Shown here: positions 36,549 to 46,383 of the stretch, one piece after another
How the letters are laid out: every line of letters begins with the position of its first letter
Numbering within the stretch: the stretch's first letter is position 1
Origin: Syntrophaceae bacterium UBA1062
GTDB taxonomy: Bacteria > Desulfobacterota > Desulfomonilia > UBA1062
Reading direction: 5' to 3'
Assembly (NCBI GenBank): GCA_002316295.1
Contig: DCDF01000173.1
Coordinates: 1 to 59,918, forward strand
Length of the DNA: 59,918 nt
Notes under the pieces: model-generated
Seen by the model: only the letters and a program-made list of their open reading frames with translations
The model's database searches: none
What the model was told of the DNA's origin: nothing
Made by a program: the position numbers and the translations under genes

Positions 36549-37626
36549 AGACAGCCCTCCTTTTGGCGATGAGTATGAAAAGAGCCAGAATCAATGCGGC
36601 TGCATTTGCGCTCCATGAGGCGATCAACGGATGGATGACGCCGGAGGCTCCAAGGCCGGTCATGCTGGAATGGAGGAACCAGTACGACAGCCCCAGCACC
36701 AGACCCAGCGAGATCCCCCGTGCTATTCCTCCCGCCCTGGGGAACCTCATCCCGAAGGGGATGACCAGAACCGCTATGATGAAGGGCGCCAGGGCGAAGC
36801 TGATCCTGCTGTGATACAGGGTTTCGGTTGCTGGGGATGTGACTCCGTCCGCTCTGAGCTGCTGAAGGTATTTCCTGAGCTCCGGCAGAGGGAGCACCTC
36901 GGTTTTCGTCTCAGCCATGATCAGATCCTCGGGTTTCCGGTCGAGAGGGAGGATCGTCGCCGTGCGCGCCTCAGAGATTCCTACCTCGCTCAGATCGAAG
37001 ACTTCCATGCCCTGCGCCAACCAGACATTTCCGTCCCAGCGGGCGCTCTCCGCACGAATGACCTGGACGAGCCTCCCGGAGGAAAACCGGTAACAGGTGA
37101 TGTTTTCCATGACTCCCAGGGTGATGTTGAGGTTGGCCACGGTATAGATGTCCTGGCCAACCTTGAACCTGCCGCCGCTCAATGTGAAGCTCCCGGCCAC
37201 CTCGGTCTTCTTGATGTGCAGGTTTTCGATCCGGTCGGCCTGCCGCTGGGCCGACGGGTAGATATAGAAGCTCGTGGATGCCATCAGCAGGGTCGCAAGG
37301 AGCCCCACGACGAGGTAGGGAATATAGATCTGTGCAAGGGACACCGAGCACGACTGCATGGCGATAATCTCGCTGTGGCGCGAAAAAGCGGCCTGGGCGG
37401 CCAGGATGCCGAGGCAGACCGAGAAAGGAAGGATCCAATGTATCATCTGCGGAACCGAATAAGCGAGGTAGAGCAGAATGGTCGGCAGCCCGGTGTCGTA
37501 CTCGGCGAAGGTGGTGAGTTTTCCGAACAGCTCGGATACCACCATGAGGAGTATGAGGCTCACCAGTGCGGCCAGGGTCATCGCCAGTGCCTTCCGGAAA
37601 ATATACCAGCGGACGATGGAGGCCAT
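36541..37626 (-). CDS. lptG: LPS export permease LptG
   Basis: A 361-residue inner-membrane permease of the LptF/LptG (YjgP/YjgQ) family. Three N-terminal helices (SIVRWYIFRKALAMTL..., LPTILLYLAYSVPQMIHWILPFSVCLGIL, IYIPYLVVGLLATLLM), a periplasmic jelly-roll (about 130-265) and three C-terminal helices. With LptB it extracts lipopolysaccharide. ATG at 37626 shares a base with the lptF stop (TGATG). FSRHSEIIAMQSCSVS is the LptB-coupling segment. Confidence 0.93.
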   Translation of the reverse strand: MASIVRWYIFRKALAMTLAALVSLILLMVVSELFGKLTTFAEYDTGLPTILLYLAYSVPQMIHWILPFSVCLGILAAQAAFSRHSEIIAMQSCSVSLAQIYIPYLVVGLLATLLMASTSFYIYPSAQRQADRIENLHIKKTEVAGSFTLSGGRFKVGQDIYTVANLNITLGVMENITCYRFSSGRLVQVIRAESARWDGNVWLAQGMEVFDLSEVGISEARTATILPLDRKPEDLIMAETKTEVLPLPELRKYLQQLRADGVTSPATETLYHSRISFALAPFIIAVLVIPFGMRFPRAGGIARGISLGLVLGLSYWFLHSSMTGLGASGVIHPLIASWSANAAALILALFILIAKRRAVYG

Positions 37627-38681
37627 CAGACGCCCCCCCTTCCCCGGCCGGAGCGCCTCCAGATGAACACTCCCAGGAGAATCAGGCTGAAGAATACGTT
37701 GGGCGTCCATGCCCCGATCACGGGATTCAGCAGCTCTCCTTTCACGAGCCGGTCCGCCAGGAGAAAGACGAGGTAGTAGCCCAGGATCGTGCCGAGCCCG
37801 AGCACGATCCCCGTGTGACGGGGAGATCTCGGCCGCTGGATGCCGAACTGCATCCCTACAAGGGCGAGAATGATGTTGATCACCGGGAAGGCGTAGCGGT
37901 TGTGATACTCCTTGATCAGCTTGGGCTTGGGCGTTTCCTCGATCAGATCCGCAAGCTCCGGCTGCGTGAGCGCGTCCGCCGCCCTGATCCGGAGTTCGCG
38001 TCGAAAATCAGCCTCAAGGGTGAAGAAATACTCTTCAAAGGTGATGTAGCGTAAATTCTGCCCTGATTCCATGAACACGCTGCCGTCCGTGAGCCTCATG
38101 ACAATGCCGGAATCGGAGAAGTCTATGGTTCCCTTCTCGGCCGAGACGATTGTCCGACCGTTGCCGCCGGTTTCGATATATACGTTGTTGAGCTGCCTGG
38201 CTACCTGGTTGACCGACTCCACATAGAGCGTGACGCCCGTGAATGTATCCACGAACTCCCGCTCCTCGATGAAGGAGTAGATCTTCTCCGGCGCCTTTTC
38301 AACGAGGCGTTGCTGTATCTTCTGCATGGAAAGCGGGCCCAGGAAAGTGGAAATGCCGGCATGCAGGACAAGACATACGACGGCCGCCGCCAGGAAGGGA
38401 GCGTAGAGGGTGCGAAGGCGGATCCCGCAGGCCTGCATTGCGATGATCTCCGACTCGGTGGAGAGCTTCTCCAGGACCATGAGGACACCGAAGATCAGTG
38501 CCATGGGCAGGACGAACACCGCCAGAGGCACCAGCGCGAGGAGCAGGACGTCGAGATCCTCCAGCGAGACGATCTGTCCGATGCGTATCCACTGGACCAC
38601 GAACATGACGCCATACAGCACCAGCGAGGCACCGAGAAAGATCTTGATAAAATGGCTTAAGATGTATCGCTGAATGATCAT
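37626..38681 (-). CDS. lptF: LPS export permease LptF
   Basis: A 351-residue partner of LptG with the same plan: helices at the N-terminus (IIQRYILSHFIKIFLGASLVLYG), coupling helix TESEIIAMQACGIRL, periplasmic domain and three C-terminal helices. ATG 38681 gives the family-typical N-terminus; a longer frame is not likely. The TATAAT -10 box ends only 9 nt before this ATG, so the mRNA should have almost no leader and there is no Shine-Dalgarno. Confidence 0.93.
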   Translation of the reverse strand: MIIQRYILSHFIKIFLGASLVLYGVMFVVQWIRIGQIVSLEDLDVLLLALVPLAVFVLPMALIFGVLMVLEKLSTESEIIAMQACGIRLRTLYAPFLAAAVVCLVLHAGISTFLGPLSMQKIQQRLVEKAPEKIYSFIEEREFVDTFTGVTLYVESVNQVARQLNNVYIETGGNGRTIVSAEKGTIDFSDSGIVMRLTDGSVFMESGQNLRYITFEEYFFTLEADFRRELRIRAADALTQPELADLIEETPKPKLIKEYHNRYAFPVINIILALVGMQFGIQRPRSPRHTGIVLGLGTILGYYLVFLLADRLVKGELLNPVIGAWTPNVFFSLILLGVFIWRRSGRGRGGV

Positions 38682-38690
38682 GGCGCACGG

Positions 38691-38719
38691 ATTATACTCA
38701 CTGTCCGTTGACGTGTCCA
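38691..38719 (-). promoter_or_regulatory. promoter of lptF, nearly leaderless
   Basis: TGGACA (38714-38719), a 17-nt spacer and TATAAT (38691-38696) on the minus strand. The expected start is 2-3 nt before the lptF ATG. Confidence 0.75.
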
Positions 38720-38797
38720 TATCATAAGACAGCATTGGAGGAACCTTTATCCGGGGAAGAGTATCGGGGGCTCTCCGGCAGACTGCTGTGCTGACGA

Positions 38798-38826
38798 TTG
38801 ACAGTCACCCGAGAACCTAGTATGTT
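38798..38826 (+). promoter_or_regulatory. promoter of the OmpA lipoprotein gene, nearly leaderless
   Basis: TTGACA (38798-38803), a 17-nt spacer and TATGTT (38821-38826). The expected transcription start is at or within a few bases of the ATG at 38835. Confidence 0.72.
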
Positions 38827-38834
38827 TTTACTCA

Positions 38835-39632
38835 ATGAAAACATATTGTCTGCGTATCCTTCCCGTACTCTTCATTCCGCTGGTCTTCGGATGCGCTCAC
38901 AAATACAGTGAGGCCGAATATCTCGCCGTCGCCGACCAGCTGAACGCCTGCAGCCAGGAGCTCAAGATGGTCAGGGAGGACAACATTCAGCTCTCGGACA
39001 AGCTGAGCCGCGTCCAGGAGGAGCTCGACAAAACGAACGCCTCCCTCACCTCTTCGCTCGCAGAAAAGCAGGACCTGCTGGACAGGAACATCCTCTGTCT
39101 CGAGGAAAAGAAGGCCCTCATGAAGCAGATCTCCCAGAGCAACACCGCCCTCCAGGAGAAGAAAGAGGCGCAGTGGCGCATGAGCAAGGGCTATGAATAC
39201 ATTGTGTCTTTCATGGAGGCCGAGCGTGTCAAAGACCAGGTGTATATCATCCGCACTTCAGACAGGATAAAGGTCGTTCTCCCCCAGAGGACACTCTTTC
39301 CCACACCGGCGAGCGCCTGGCTGACCCCTCGGGGTTCGCAACTCGTCAAGAAGGTCGCGACCGGGCTCAAGCAGCTCAACCCGGTGGCGATCGAGATCGC
39401 CGGACATACCGACAATACACCCGCAGCGAGCTCGGCCAACAGCGCATATCCTACGAACTGGCACCTGGCTCAGGCGCGCGCCATCTCCGTTCTTCTCGTC
39501 TTGGGCGAATCAGGCGTCGCGAAAGATAAAATGAGCGCCGTCTCCTTCGGCGACACCAGACCCATTGCGGACAACGCGTCGGAAGAAGGCAGGGCCATGA
39601 ACAGACGGGTGGAAATAGTCATCACTCCATAG
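38835..39632 (+). CDS. OmpA-family lipoprotein with coiled coil
   Basis: A 265-residue lipoprotein. The signal peptide ends in the lipobox LVFGC with Cys20 as the lipidation site. Residues about 30-120 are a long coiled coil (LSDKLSRVQEELDKTNASLTSS...), and the C-terminal domain is OmpA-like and binds peptidoglycan (IEIAGHTDNTPAA, NWHLAQARAISVLLVL, FGDTRPIADNASEEGRAMNRRVEIVI). It should link outer membrane and cell wall. No Shine-Dalgarno precedes the ATG. Confidence 0.9.
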   Translation: MKTYCLRILPVLFIPLVFGCAHKYSEAEYLAVADQLNACSQELKMVREDNIQLSDKLSRVQEELDKTNASLTSSLAEKQDLLDRNILCLEEKKALMKQISQSNTALQEKKEAQWRMSKGYEYIVSFMEAERVKDQVYIIRTSDRIKVVLPQRTLFPTPASAWLTPRGSQLVKKVATGLKQLNPVAIEIAGHTDNTPAASSANSAYPTNWHLAQARAISVLLVLGESGVAKDKMSAVSFGDTRPIADNASEEGRAMNRRVEIVITP

Positions 39633-39704
39633 GGCCTCTCCCCGCCGTCTCCTGCGTATAAAGTTTTATATCGCGGCTCCCGATAGTATCCACCAAGGCG
39701 TGCG

Positions 39705-41960
39705 ATGGCGAGCGAGAAGTATCGGAAAATACTCGAAGATATGCAGGAGGGCTATTACGAGATAGACCTCGAAGGCACCTTTACCTATGTCAACGAATCC
39801 CTCTGCAGGATAGCCGAAGAGAACATCGACAAGATCATCGGCGTGAATTTCACCAGTTACACCACAAAGGCCACCGCCAAAAAGGTGTTCAGGGCGTTCA
39901 ACGAGGCATTCAGGACAGGCATTCCCAAGAGAATCGAGTATGAGATCATCCTCCCATCCGGGAAAAGAAAGATCATAGACAACTCCGCAAGTCTGCTCAA
40001 GGACGACGGCGGTAATATCGTAGGGTTCTGCGGGCTTGTCACCGATATCACGAAGCGGCGCCGCCTTGAAGACCAGATCCGCGAAAACCGGAGGCGCTAC
40101 GAGGCGCTCTTCGAGAATGCCAACGAGCTGATCATCACGACCGACGAATACGGCTACATCAAGCGCATGAACAAGAAGGTCGAGGAGATATCCGGCTACA
40201 CCAGAAAGGAGATGATCGGGCAGAGCATTCTCATTATAGCCCATCCGGAAGACCGGAGCGTCTATATCGAATTCTGGAAGGAGATCCTGGCTGGAAATAC
40301 TCCGCGGTTCGAACTCAGGGCGACGGCGAAAGGGGGCGAGACGGAGTATCTGCTCGCAAGCGGATCCGTGGTGAAGAAAGGCGGGAAGATCGTCGAGATC
40401 CAGTACAACGCCCAGGTGATCTCGGACCTCAAGGAAGCCCAGCACACCATCGTCGATCTGTCGAACTATCTCAACAGCATCATCGAATCCAGCCCCAATG
40501 TGATCATATGCCTCGACCGATCCGGAAAGATCCGGATGGCCAACCCCGTTACTACCAGGATTTTCCGCAAATCCCCCTCCTCGATCATCGACAGGGAGAT
40601 CTCATATCTCAGCTCCGACATGAAGGAGTTCGAGAGCGTGATCAGAGAGGTTCAGGAGAGGCGTGTGCCGCAGTTCTTCCATGGAAGGACGCTCGACGGC
40701 GTTTCCCACCAGATCTTCGATATCAGCATTTACCCCCTCATTGATCCCGTACACGGCGGGGTCGTGTTCACCGCCGTGGACATCACGGAAAAGAAGAACA
40801 TGGAGATTCAGCTGATCCATGCCCAGAAAATGGAGACGATCGGCGAGCTCGCGGGCGGCGTGGCCCACGACTTCAACAATATTCTGACCGGGATTTCCGG
40901 GAACCTCGCCATGCTGCGCTATACCACCGACCGCGCGAAACAGCTCGCATATCTCGACACCCTCGAGAAGATCGGCGACCGGGCCAGAGATCTCATCCGG
41001 CAGATGCTGGTGTTCACCAAACGGCACGAAGGACGGCCCGAAAATATCTCCATCTGCCAGGTGATCGAAGAAGTCATAGACATGGCCTCGAAATCCATCC
41101 CGAAAAACATTTGCTTGAGCATCGGGAATATGGACAGAGACGCCACGGTGTACATGGATCATACCCATCTCACCCAGGTCATGCTGAACCTCATCGTGAA
41201 TGCAAAAGACGCCATCGGCAACAAACAGCGGGGACGCATATCCATCGACACGAAGATCATCTCGGTCGATAAGGGCCTCAAACGGCAATACCTTCTCGGC
41301 ACACCTGGCAGGTACGTGAAGATAGAAGTGTCTGACAACGGGTGCGGAATGAGCGACGAAATACTCCCGAAGATTTTCGACCCCTTCTTTTCCACCAAGC
41401 AGAAAGGCACTGCAAAGGGAACCGGGCTGGGGCTCTCCATCACCTACAATATCGTCAAGAATGCAGACGGCGGCATTCAGGTGCAGTCCGAAGAAGGCAA
41501 GGGCTCCCGGTTCACCATACTCCTTCCTCTGTCGAAGACCAGAAATAAAACCCTTCGTGCCGGGGACGGGCCTGCCGGCGGTTCGGAACAGAACAAGGCC
41601 AGAATTCTTCTGGTGGACGACGAGGACATGCTGCGTGACATCGGCAAGGAGATGCTCGAATACCTGGGCCACGAGGTAGAGACAGCCCATGACGGCTACA
41701 GCTGCCTGGAAAAGCTCAAGAATATCAAGCCGGGCTTCGATCTCGTCATCCTCGACATGATCATGCCCGGGCTCGACGGGTATCATACCCTGCAAGAGAT
41801 GCTCAAACGCGGCATCACCACCAAAGTGATCATTTCGTCCGGATTCTCGTTCGAGCATGAGCGGCAGGAGATGTTCAGTAATCCGCTCATTGTCGCGAAG
41901 CTGAACAAGCCGTTCAACATGAATGAGCTGTCCTCGGTTCTCGTAGATGTGCTCAACTGA
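39705..41960 (+). CDS. triple-PAS hybrid histidine kinase with receiver
   Basis: A 751-residue cytoplasmic hybrid kinase: PAS domains at about 5-120, 125-245 and 255-370; HisKA with His in GGVAHDFNNIL; ATPase with NLIVNAKDAI, DNGCGMS and GTGLGLSITYNIV; then a C-terminal receiver (about 635-750) with DDED and the phospho-Asp in VILDMIMPG, and Lys in LNKPF. No membrane segments, so it senses an internal signal. The NtrB-like H-box (AHDFNN) is common in Desulfobacterota hybrid kinases. The output partner is unknown. Confidence 0.92.
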   Translation: MASEKYRKILEDMQEGYYEIDLEGTFTYVNESLCRIAEENIDKIIGVNFTSYTTKATAKKVFRAFNEAFRTGIPKRIEYEIILPSGKRKIIDNSASLLKDDGGNIVGFCGLVTDITKRRRLEDQIRENRRRYEALFENANELIITTDEYGYIKRMNKKVEEISGYTRKEMIGQSILIIAHPEDRSVYIEFWKEILAGNTPRFELRATAKGGETEYLLASGSVVKKGGKIVEIQYNAQVISDLKEAQHTIVDLSNYLNSIIESSPNVIICLDRSGKIRMANPVTTRIFRKSPSSIIDREISYLSSDMKEFESVIREVQERRVPQFFHGRTLDGVSHQIFDISIYPLIDPVHGGVVFTAVDITEKKNMEIQLIHAQKMETIGELAGGVAHDFNNILTGISGNLAMLRYTTDRAKQLAYLDTLEKIGDRARDLIRQMLVFTKRHEGRPENISICQVIEEVIDMASKSIPKNICLSIGNMDRDATVYMDHTHLTQVMLNLIVNAKDAIGNKQRGRISIDTKIISVDKGLKRQYLLGTPGRYVKIEVSDNGCGMSDEILPKIFDPFFSTKQKGTAKGTGLGLSITYNIVKNADGGIQVQSEEGKGSRFTILLPLSKTRNKTLRAGDGPAGGSEQNKARILLVDDEDMLRDIGKEMLEYLGHEVETAHDGYSCLEKLKNIKPGFDLVILDMIMPGLDGYHTLQEMLKRGITTKVIISSGFSFEHERQEMFSNPLIVAKLNKPFNMNELSSVLVDVLN

Positions 41961-42145
41961 AACAGGTCATCCGGGAATGAGCCGATTGCAGAGCATAACC
42001 CCCGGTGCATCTTGAGCGTCACTCTCTCGTCCGCGGAGCGACGGATTCCATGAACAGGTCGAGCGGCTTAAATATGCCCGCATGAATGCCGATAAGGGGA
42101 ATACCTGGAGGCCTGAGGTCCGAACATCTTGAAAAGGAGCGTGTC

Positions 42146-44050
42146 ATGGAAAATATGCAGCCCTCTGACGCCGTACTGGAAAGCTTCGCATCCGTTGCAC
42201 TGGATGCGCTCGATACCCTGAGCGCACCGGTTTACATCAAGGATTCGAACCTCCGGTTTGTCTGGTTGAACAGGGCGTATCTCGGCATGCTCAAGCTCGC
42301 CGCAAGGGAAGAAGCCCTCGGGAAGACCGACAGTGACATCTATGATCCGGAAACGGCGGTGACCCTCCACGACGCGGAAAAGGCCCTGCTGGACGGCAAA
42401 CGCCCAATCCGGGATATGCTTGCGGACATACCCTGCCCTGACGGGGTCCGCAGATCGTTTGTGAGGAATCTGGCCCCTGTTCTCAGACAGGGATCACTGG
42501 CGGGGCTGATAGGCTTCTGCGCCGAGGCGGCCCGCCCGGTCAGTGAGCAGAAGGCTTTCTTCGAAGACCTCTTTGTCAACGCCGCATCCGTGGCTGCGGT
42601 CACGGATGAGAAGGGCGACATCATCAGGATAAACAAAAAGGCAGCCCTGATGTTTTTCGGCGAGGAGGGCAATGAGCATTCGGCCGAGGGAAAAAACATC
42701 CTGGACTTCATCCATGCCGACGACCGGCAGAAGGCGGTGAAGCTGTGGAAAAAGAGCATCGCGGAAAAGAAAGAGGTCAATTATCAGATCCGCATGAAGA
42801 CATACGACGGCCGTGTTCTGTACCTGCTCATCAGCGGCAGGCCGATCGTCAGGGAAGGCCGCGTCGTTTCTCTGCACTATCAGGCCCTGGATATGATTGA
42901 TCAGAAGGCGCAGGAAAAGAACCTGCTCCACTCCGAGAGCGTCGAGATGCTCGGTCAGCTGGTAGGAGGTTTTGCACACGATTTCAACAATCTTCTTACG
43001 GTCATCAACGGCTATTCCGAGATGATGCTGAGGACGATAGACAGTTCTCATCCGTTCTACGGCAAGCTATCCCAGATCTGTCAGGCCGGCGGCCAGGCAT
43101 CCATGCTGACTCAGAAGATTCTGGAGTTCAGCAGGAAGAACAGGTCAGAGCCCAAGGAAATCGATATCAGCGAGGAGCTGGCCAACCAGGAGGCGATTCT
43201 CAAGCACGTCATCGACGAGAACGTGAAACTGACCGTCCAGAAGGCTGAAGGGCTCGGAAAGATAAAAATCGACCCGGCCCAGTTCGCCAAGGTGCTGCTG
43301 AATCTCGTGATCAACGCCAAGGAAGCCATACAGGGGAGCGGAGAGATCGTCGTTTCTGCAGGCGCCATTATCGTCGACGAATCAAACGCACACCTCTTCC
43401 ACAATATCCAGCCCGGCAAATACCTTCTTCTGCGGGTGAGGGACACGGGCTCGGGCATGAGCGATGAGGTGAAACAGCACATTTTCGATCCTTTTTTCAC
43501 CACGCGGGAAGGCGGGAAAGGCATCGGTCTGTGGGCCGTCAATAGCATTGTCAAGGATGCGAAAGGCTCGATTCATGTGGAAAGTGCACCGGCCGGGGGC
43601 ACTACCTTTACGATCCTCCTGCCGTTCTCCGGAGAGGTGCACGCCGACCCGGCGCCCGCCCCTTCGGATATCACGGGGAAAACTATTCTCGTAGTCGAGG
43701 ACGACGATACCGTTCGTGAGCTCGTCAGCGAGATACTCAAGCATAAAGGACATCACATTCTGACCGCCATAAACGGCGGAGACGCGCTCCAACTCGCGAG
43801 GCAGTACGAAGGCGGTATCGATCTTCTCATTACCGATATGGTGATGAGAAGAATCGACGGCATTATGCTCTCGAAAAAAATGCGCTCCATACTGCCGGAC
43901 ATACGGGTCATGCTCATGTCCGGGTACGGGGAAGACGTCATCAGGCCCGAGGAGCTCAAAGATATCACCTTTCTGCAGAAGCCGTTCCTGCCCCAGGACC
44001 TCATTGCCCGGGTGGACGTGATCTTCAGCAATGATGCGAAGACCGTGTAG
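42146..44050 (+). CDS. PAS hybrid histidine kinase with receiver
   Basis: A 634-residue hybrid kinase. PAS at about 25-140 (PVYIKDSNLRFVWLNRAYLGML), a second PAS at about 145-255, HisKA in GGFAHDFNNLLTVINGYSEMML, ATPase with NLVINAKEAI, DTGSGMSDE and GKGIGLWAVNSIV, and a receiver (about 515-630) with EDDD and Asp in LLITDMVM. ATG 42146 has AAGGAG six bases upstream. Its arrangement repeats that of the preceding kinase, suggesting a related but diverged signalling pair. Confidence 0.92.
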   Translation: MENMQPSDAVLESFASVALDALDTLSAPVYIKDSNLRFVWLNRAYLGMLKLAAREEALGKTDSDIYDPETAVTLHDAEKALLDGKRPIRDMLADIPCPDGVRRSFVRNLAPVLRQGSLAGLIGFCAEAARPVSEQKAFFEDLFVNAASVAAVTDEKGDIIRINKKAALMFFGEEGNEHSAEGKNILDFIHADDRQKAVKLWKKSIAEKKEVNYQIRMKTYDGRVLYLLISGRPIVREGRVVSLHYQALDMIDQKAQEKNLLHSESVEMLGQLVGGFAHDFNNLLTVINGYSEMMLRTIDSSHPFYGKLSQICQAGGQASMLTQKILEFSRKNRSEPKEIDISEELANQEAILKHVIDENVKLTVQKAEGLGKIKIDPAQFAKVLLNLVINAKEAIQGSGEIVVSAGAIIVDESNAHLFHNIQPGKYLLLRVRDTGSGMSDEVKQHIFDPFFTTREGGKGIGLWAVNSIVKDAKGSIHVESAPAGGTTFTILLPFSGEVHADPAPAPSDITGKTILVVEDDDTVRELVSEILKHKGHHILTAINGGDALQLARQYEGGIDLLITDMVMRRIDGIMLSKKMRSILPDIRVMLMSGYGEDVIRPEELKDITFLQKPFLPQDLIARVDVIFSNDAKTV

Positions 44051-44151
44051 TTGTCCGCCGGGTCTGGGGTAAAGACTTTCCGCCCTATCCATCTGTTTCA
44101 CGATACTTTCTCCTGCTTCTCCGAAGGCCTTTCCTCTGATACAGTATCGCA

Positions 44152-44835
44152 ATGCCCTGGCATGGATGGACGGTATCTCCGAAAGAGGCGCGCGCACTCC
44201 AGGAGCGCCTTCGCCCGCAGCGGATCCTGACCGATTCGTTCCCCCCGCTCGCGCACGTGGGAGGAGTCGATGTCGCATACAGTCGGATGACGGGCGGCGC
44301 CTGCTGCATTATCTCTGTGTTCACGTATCCAGAGCTCGGCCTGAAGAGTATCGCACAGGCCTGCGGGACAGTCGACTTCCCCTATATCCCCGGGCTCCTG
44401 ACATTCCGGGAAGGCCCGCTCATCGAGGAGGCGTTCGGCCGGCTCGAGATCAGGCCCGAGGTGCTTCTCTTCGACGGCCACGGCATCAGCCATCCGCGAG
44501 GAATGGGTGTGGCGACGCACATGGGCATTCTCCTGGACTGTGCTGCCGTCGGCTGTGCAAAGACGCCGTTGACAGGCGCGTTCGACCCGCCGGGAGAACA
44601 CAAGGGCAGCATGTCGCTGGTCAGGCTCAGGGGCGAAACCGTAGGATGCGTTCTCAGGACCCGGGACAGGGTCAGGCCGGTGTTCGTGTCTCAGGGACAC
44701 CGGGTCGGCCTGGAGAGCGCAGTCCGGATCTGCCTTTCCTGCGTGAGGGGATACCGGATTCCCGAGCCCCTTCGGTGGGCCCACATCATAGCGCGCAGGA
44801 CTGTCCGGGCGATGTTCGAATCCGCCCCGGCGTAA
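44152..44835 (+). CDS. nfi: endonuclease V
   Basis: A 227-residue endonuclease V that cuts the second phosphodiester bond 3' of deoxyinosine and other deaminated bases. Motifs: GGVDVAYS (catalytic Asp), YIPGLLTFREGP, LLFDGHGISHPRGMGVATHMG (metal Asp and His), and GEHKGSMSLV. The gene stands alone between a kinase and the convergent nrdG. Confidence 0.95.
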   Translation: MPWHGWTVSPKEARALQERLRPQRILTDSFPPLAHVGGVDVAYSRMTGGACCIISVFTYPELGLKSIAQACGTVDFPYIPGLLTFREGPLIEEAFGRLEIRPEVLLFDGHGISHPRGMGVATHMGILLDCAAVGCAKTPLTGAFDPPGEHKGSMSLVRLRGETVGCVLRTRDRVRPVFVSQGHRVGLESAVRICLSCVRGYRIPEPLRWAHIIARRTVRAMFESAPA

Positions 44836-44870
44836 TACGCTACGGCGGGGCTTCACCGAAGACCGGCCGC

Positions 44871-45587
44871 TTATCGTACGGAGAGCCGGCCCACGAACCC
44901 GATGAGCATATCTGCGATGGAGGAGATCTCCTCTTCGGCAAAGGATCCGGCCTGCGCGAAACGCTCATCGAGGTGTTTGGAGACCACGAACCTCTGGAGG
45001 ATATAATGCCGCGCGCCTTTTATCATACAGCCGATCGCCTTGAAATCTTCAAGATTCAGGAGCCCTTTCACCATGGTCGTCCGGAATTCGTACGGCAGGC
45101 CGGATCTCATGACAATCCCGATGCTCTCCTCAACGGCGGCAGGATCGCATGTGATTCGAACCGTTTCCTCATACCGGGAAAGCGGCGCCTTTACGTCCAT
45201 GGCGATGTAGTCGACGAGCCCCGACATGGTCGCCTCAAAGAGGACCTCCGGGAAGGACCCGTTGGTGTCGAGCTTCACCAGGTACCCCATTTCCTTGACT
45301 TCTTTGATGAACGACAGAAGCCCGGCCTGCATGCAGGGCTCACCGCCCGTGATCGTCACCGCGTCGCACCGCCCCCGCCTGGTTTCGAGAAAGGAGAATA
45401 TATCCTGGATATCAAGAGGTGGCGTAAACCGCGAAGGATCGACCAGCTCCGGGTTATGGCAGTACGGACAGCGGAAGTTGCATCCCTGTGTGAACACCAC
45501 TGCGCTGATCTTTCCGGGGTATTCGATGAGAGATGTCTTCTGCAGATACCCGATCCTCATGCCTGCATGGTCTGTTATTTTGGGCAT
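44871..45587 (-). CDS. nrdG: anaerobic ribonucleotide reductase activating protein
   Basis: A 238-residue radical SAM activase. CNFRCPYC binds the [4Fe-4S] cluster; GGEP is the SAM-binding segment. It should generate the glycyl radical on NrdD. The ATG at 45587 has GGAAG four bases upstream. The nrdD gene lies upstream on the same strand, but a receiver gene on the opposite strand separates them, so they cannot form a simple two-gene operon without running antisense through it. Confidence 0.9.
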   Translation of the reverse strand: MPKITDHAGMRIGYLQKTSLIEYPGKISAVVFTQGCNFRCPYCHNPELVDPSRFTPPLDIQDIFSFLETRRGRCDAVTITGGEPCMQAGLLSFIKEVKEMGYLVKLDTNGSFPEVLFEATMSGLVDYIAMDVKAPLSRYEETVRITCDPAAVEESIGIVMRSGLPYEFRTTMVKGLLNLEDFKAIGCMIKGARHYILQRFVVSKHLDERFAQAGSFAEEEISSIADMLIGFVGRLSVR

Positions 45588-45979
45588 AGCTCTTCCTTAG
45601 CACAGGTTCTTTTCGAAACGGACAAGAAAAACAATGCCGGCCCTCATAACAGCGATCATGCAAAACACTTCCGAACGAAATGTGAAGTCGAGATGCCGCA
45701 TAGTTCATAATAACTGTTATTATCCTTGATTCATGGCGTCATGTTGTGAAAAAATTACGGGCGATATCGGTGAGCGATATACCATGGCGGGCCGCTACAC
45801 AAATGCGGCCTTTGCAGTTCAGGGCACAGGGATGAGAGAGGTCGGCTGATCTCAGGCCTTGACTCCAGCCGTGGATGGCCCCCCTTATGGGCGGGCGTGG
45901 CCTTTTCCCGATTACTTCGATGGTCGCGTGGAAAAGGCCGGGCACCACTGACAAGGAATGAGATGAAAGGAGCTCACCC
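45588..45979. other. intergenic region with hairpins, divergent nrdG/receiver
   Basis: A 392-nt stretch with a hairpin GGCCGC/GCGGCC (45790-45795 and 45105-free right arm at 45805-45810) followed by TTT, and a 10-bp repeat GGCCTTTTCC/GGAAAAGGCC (45899-45908, 45930-45939) 40 nt ahead of the receiver ATG. No known riboswitch pattern matched. Confidence 0.4.
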
Positions 45980-46357
45980 ATGAGCATCGGTCGAATACTT
46001 GTCATGGATGACGAAGAGATTATCCGGGATGTCCTGAGCAGCATGCTCGATTTCCTGGGCTATGAAGTCCAGGTCGCTTCCGACGGTGCTCAGGCCCTGA
46101 GCATGTACCGGGAAGCAATGGATGCCGGCAAGCCCTTCGATGCGGTTATCATGGACCTTACTGTGCCGGGGGGTATGGGCGGCAAGGAAGCGATTCACGA
46201 TCTGCTTGAGATGGATCCGAATGCAAAGGCCATTGTATCCAGCGGATACTCCACCGATCCGGTGGTGACGAACTATCAGGATTACGGGTTCAAAGGCGTC
46301 ATTTCCAAGCCCTTCAAGATCGAAGAACTCAAAGAGGCCGTTCAGGCCCTCGTCTGA
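45980..46357 (+). CDS. stand-alone response regulator receiver
   Basis: A 125-residue single-domain receiver: acidic pair in MDDEE, phospho-Asp in VIMDLTVPG, SSGYS and Lys in SKPFK. No output domain, so it acts in a phosphorelay or by protein contact. Shine-Dalgarno AAAGGAG lies eight bases upstream. Its sequence resembles the receivers of the two hybrid kinases nearby, making them possible partners. Confidence 0.92.
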   Translation: MSIGRILVMDDEEIIRDVLSSMLDFLGYEVQVASDGAQALSMYREAMDAGKPFDAVIMDLTVPGGMGGKEAIHDLLEMDPNAKAIVSSGYSTDPVVTNYQDYGFKGVISKPFKIEELKEAVQALV

Positions 46358-46383
46358 GACGGCTCCGCCGTTACCCGGCCTTT

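Noticed and set aside
45733..45979. Cyclic-di-GMP or other known riboswitch ahead of the receiver gene
   Set aside because: Hairpins are present but none of the conserved GEMM core sequences could be found.
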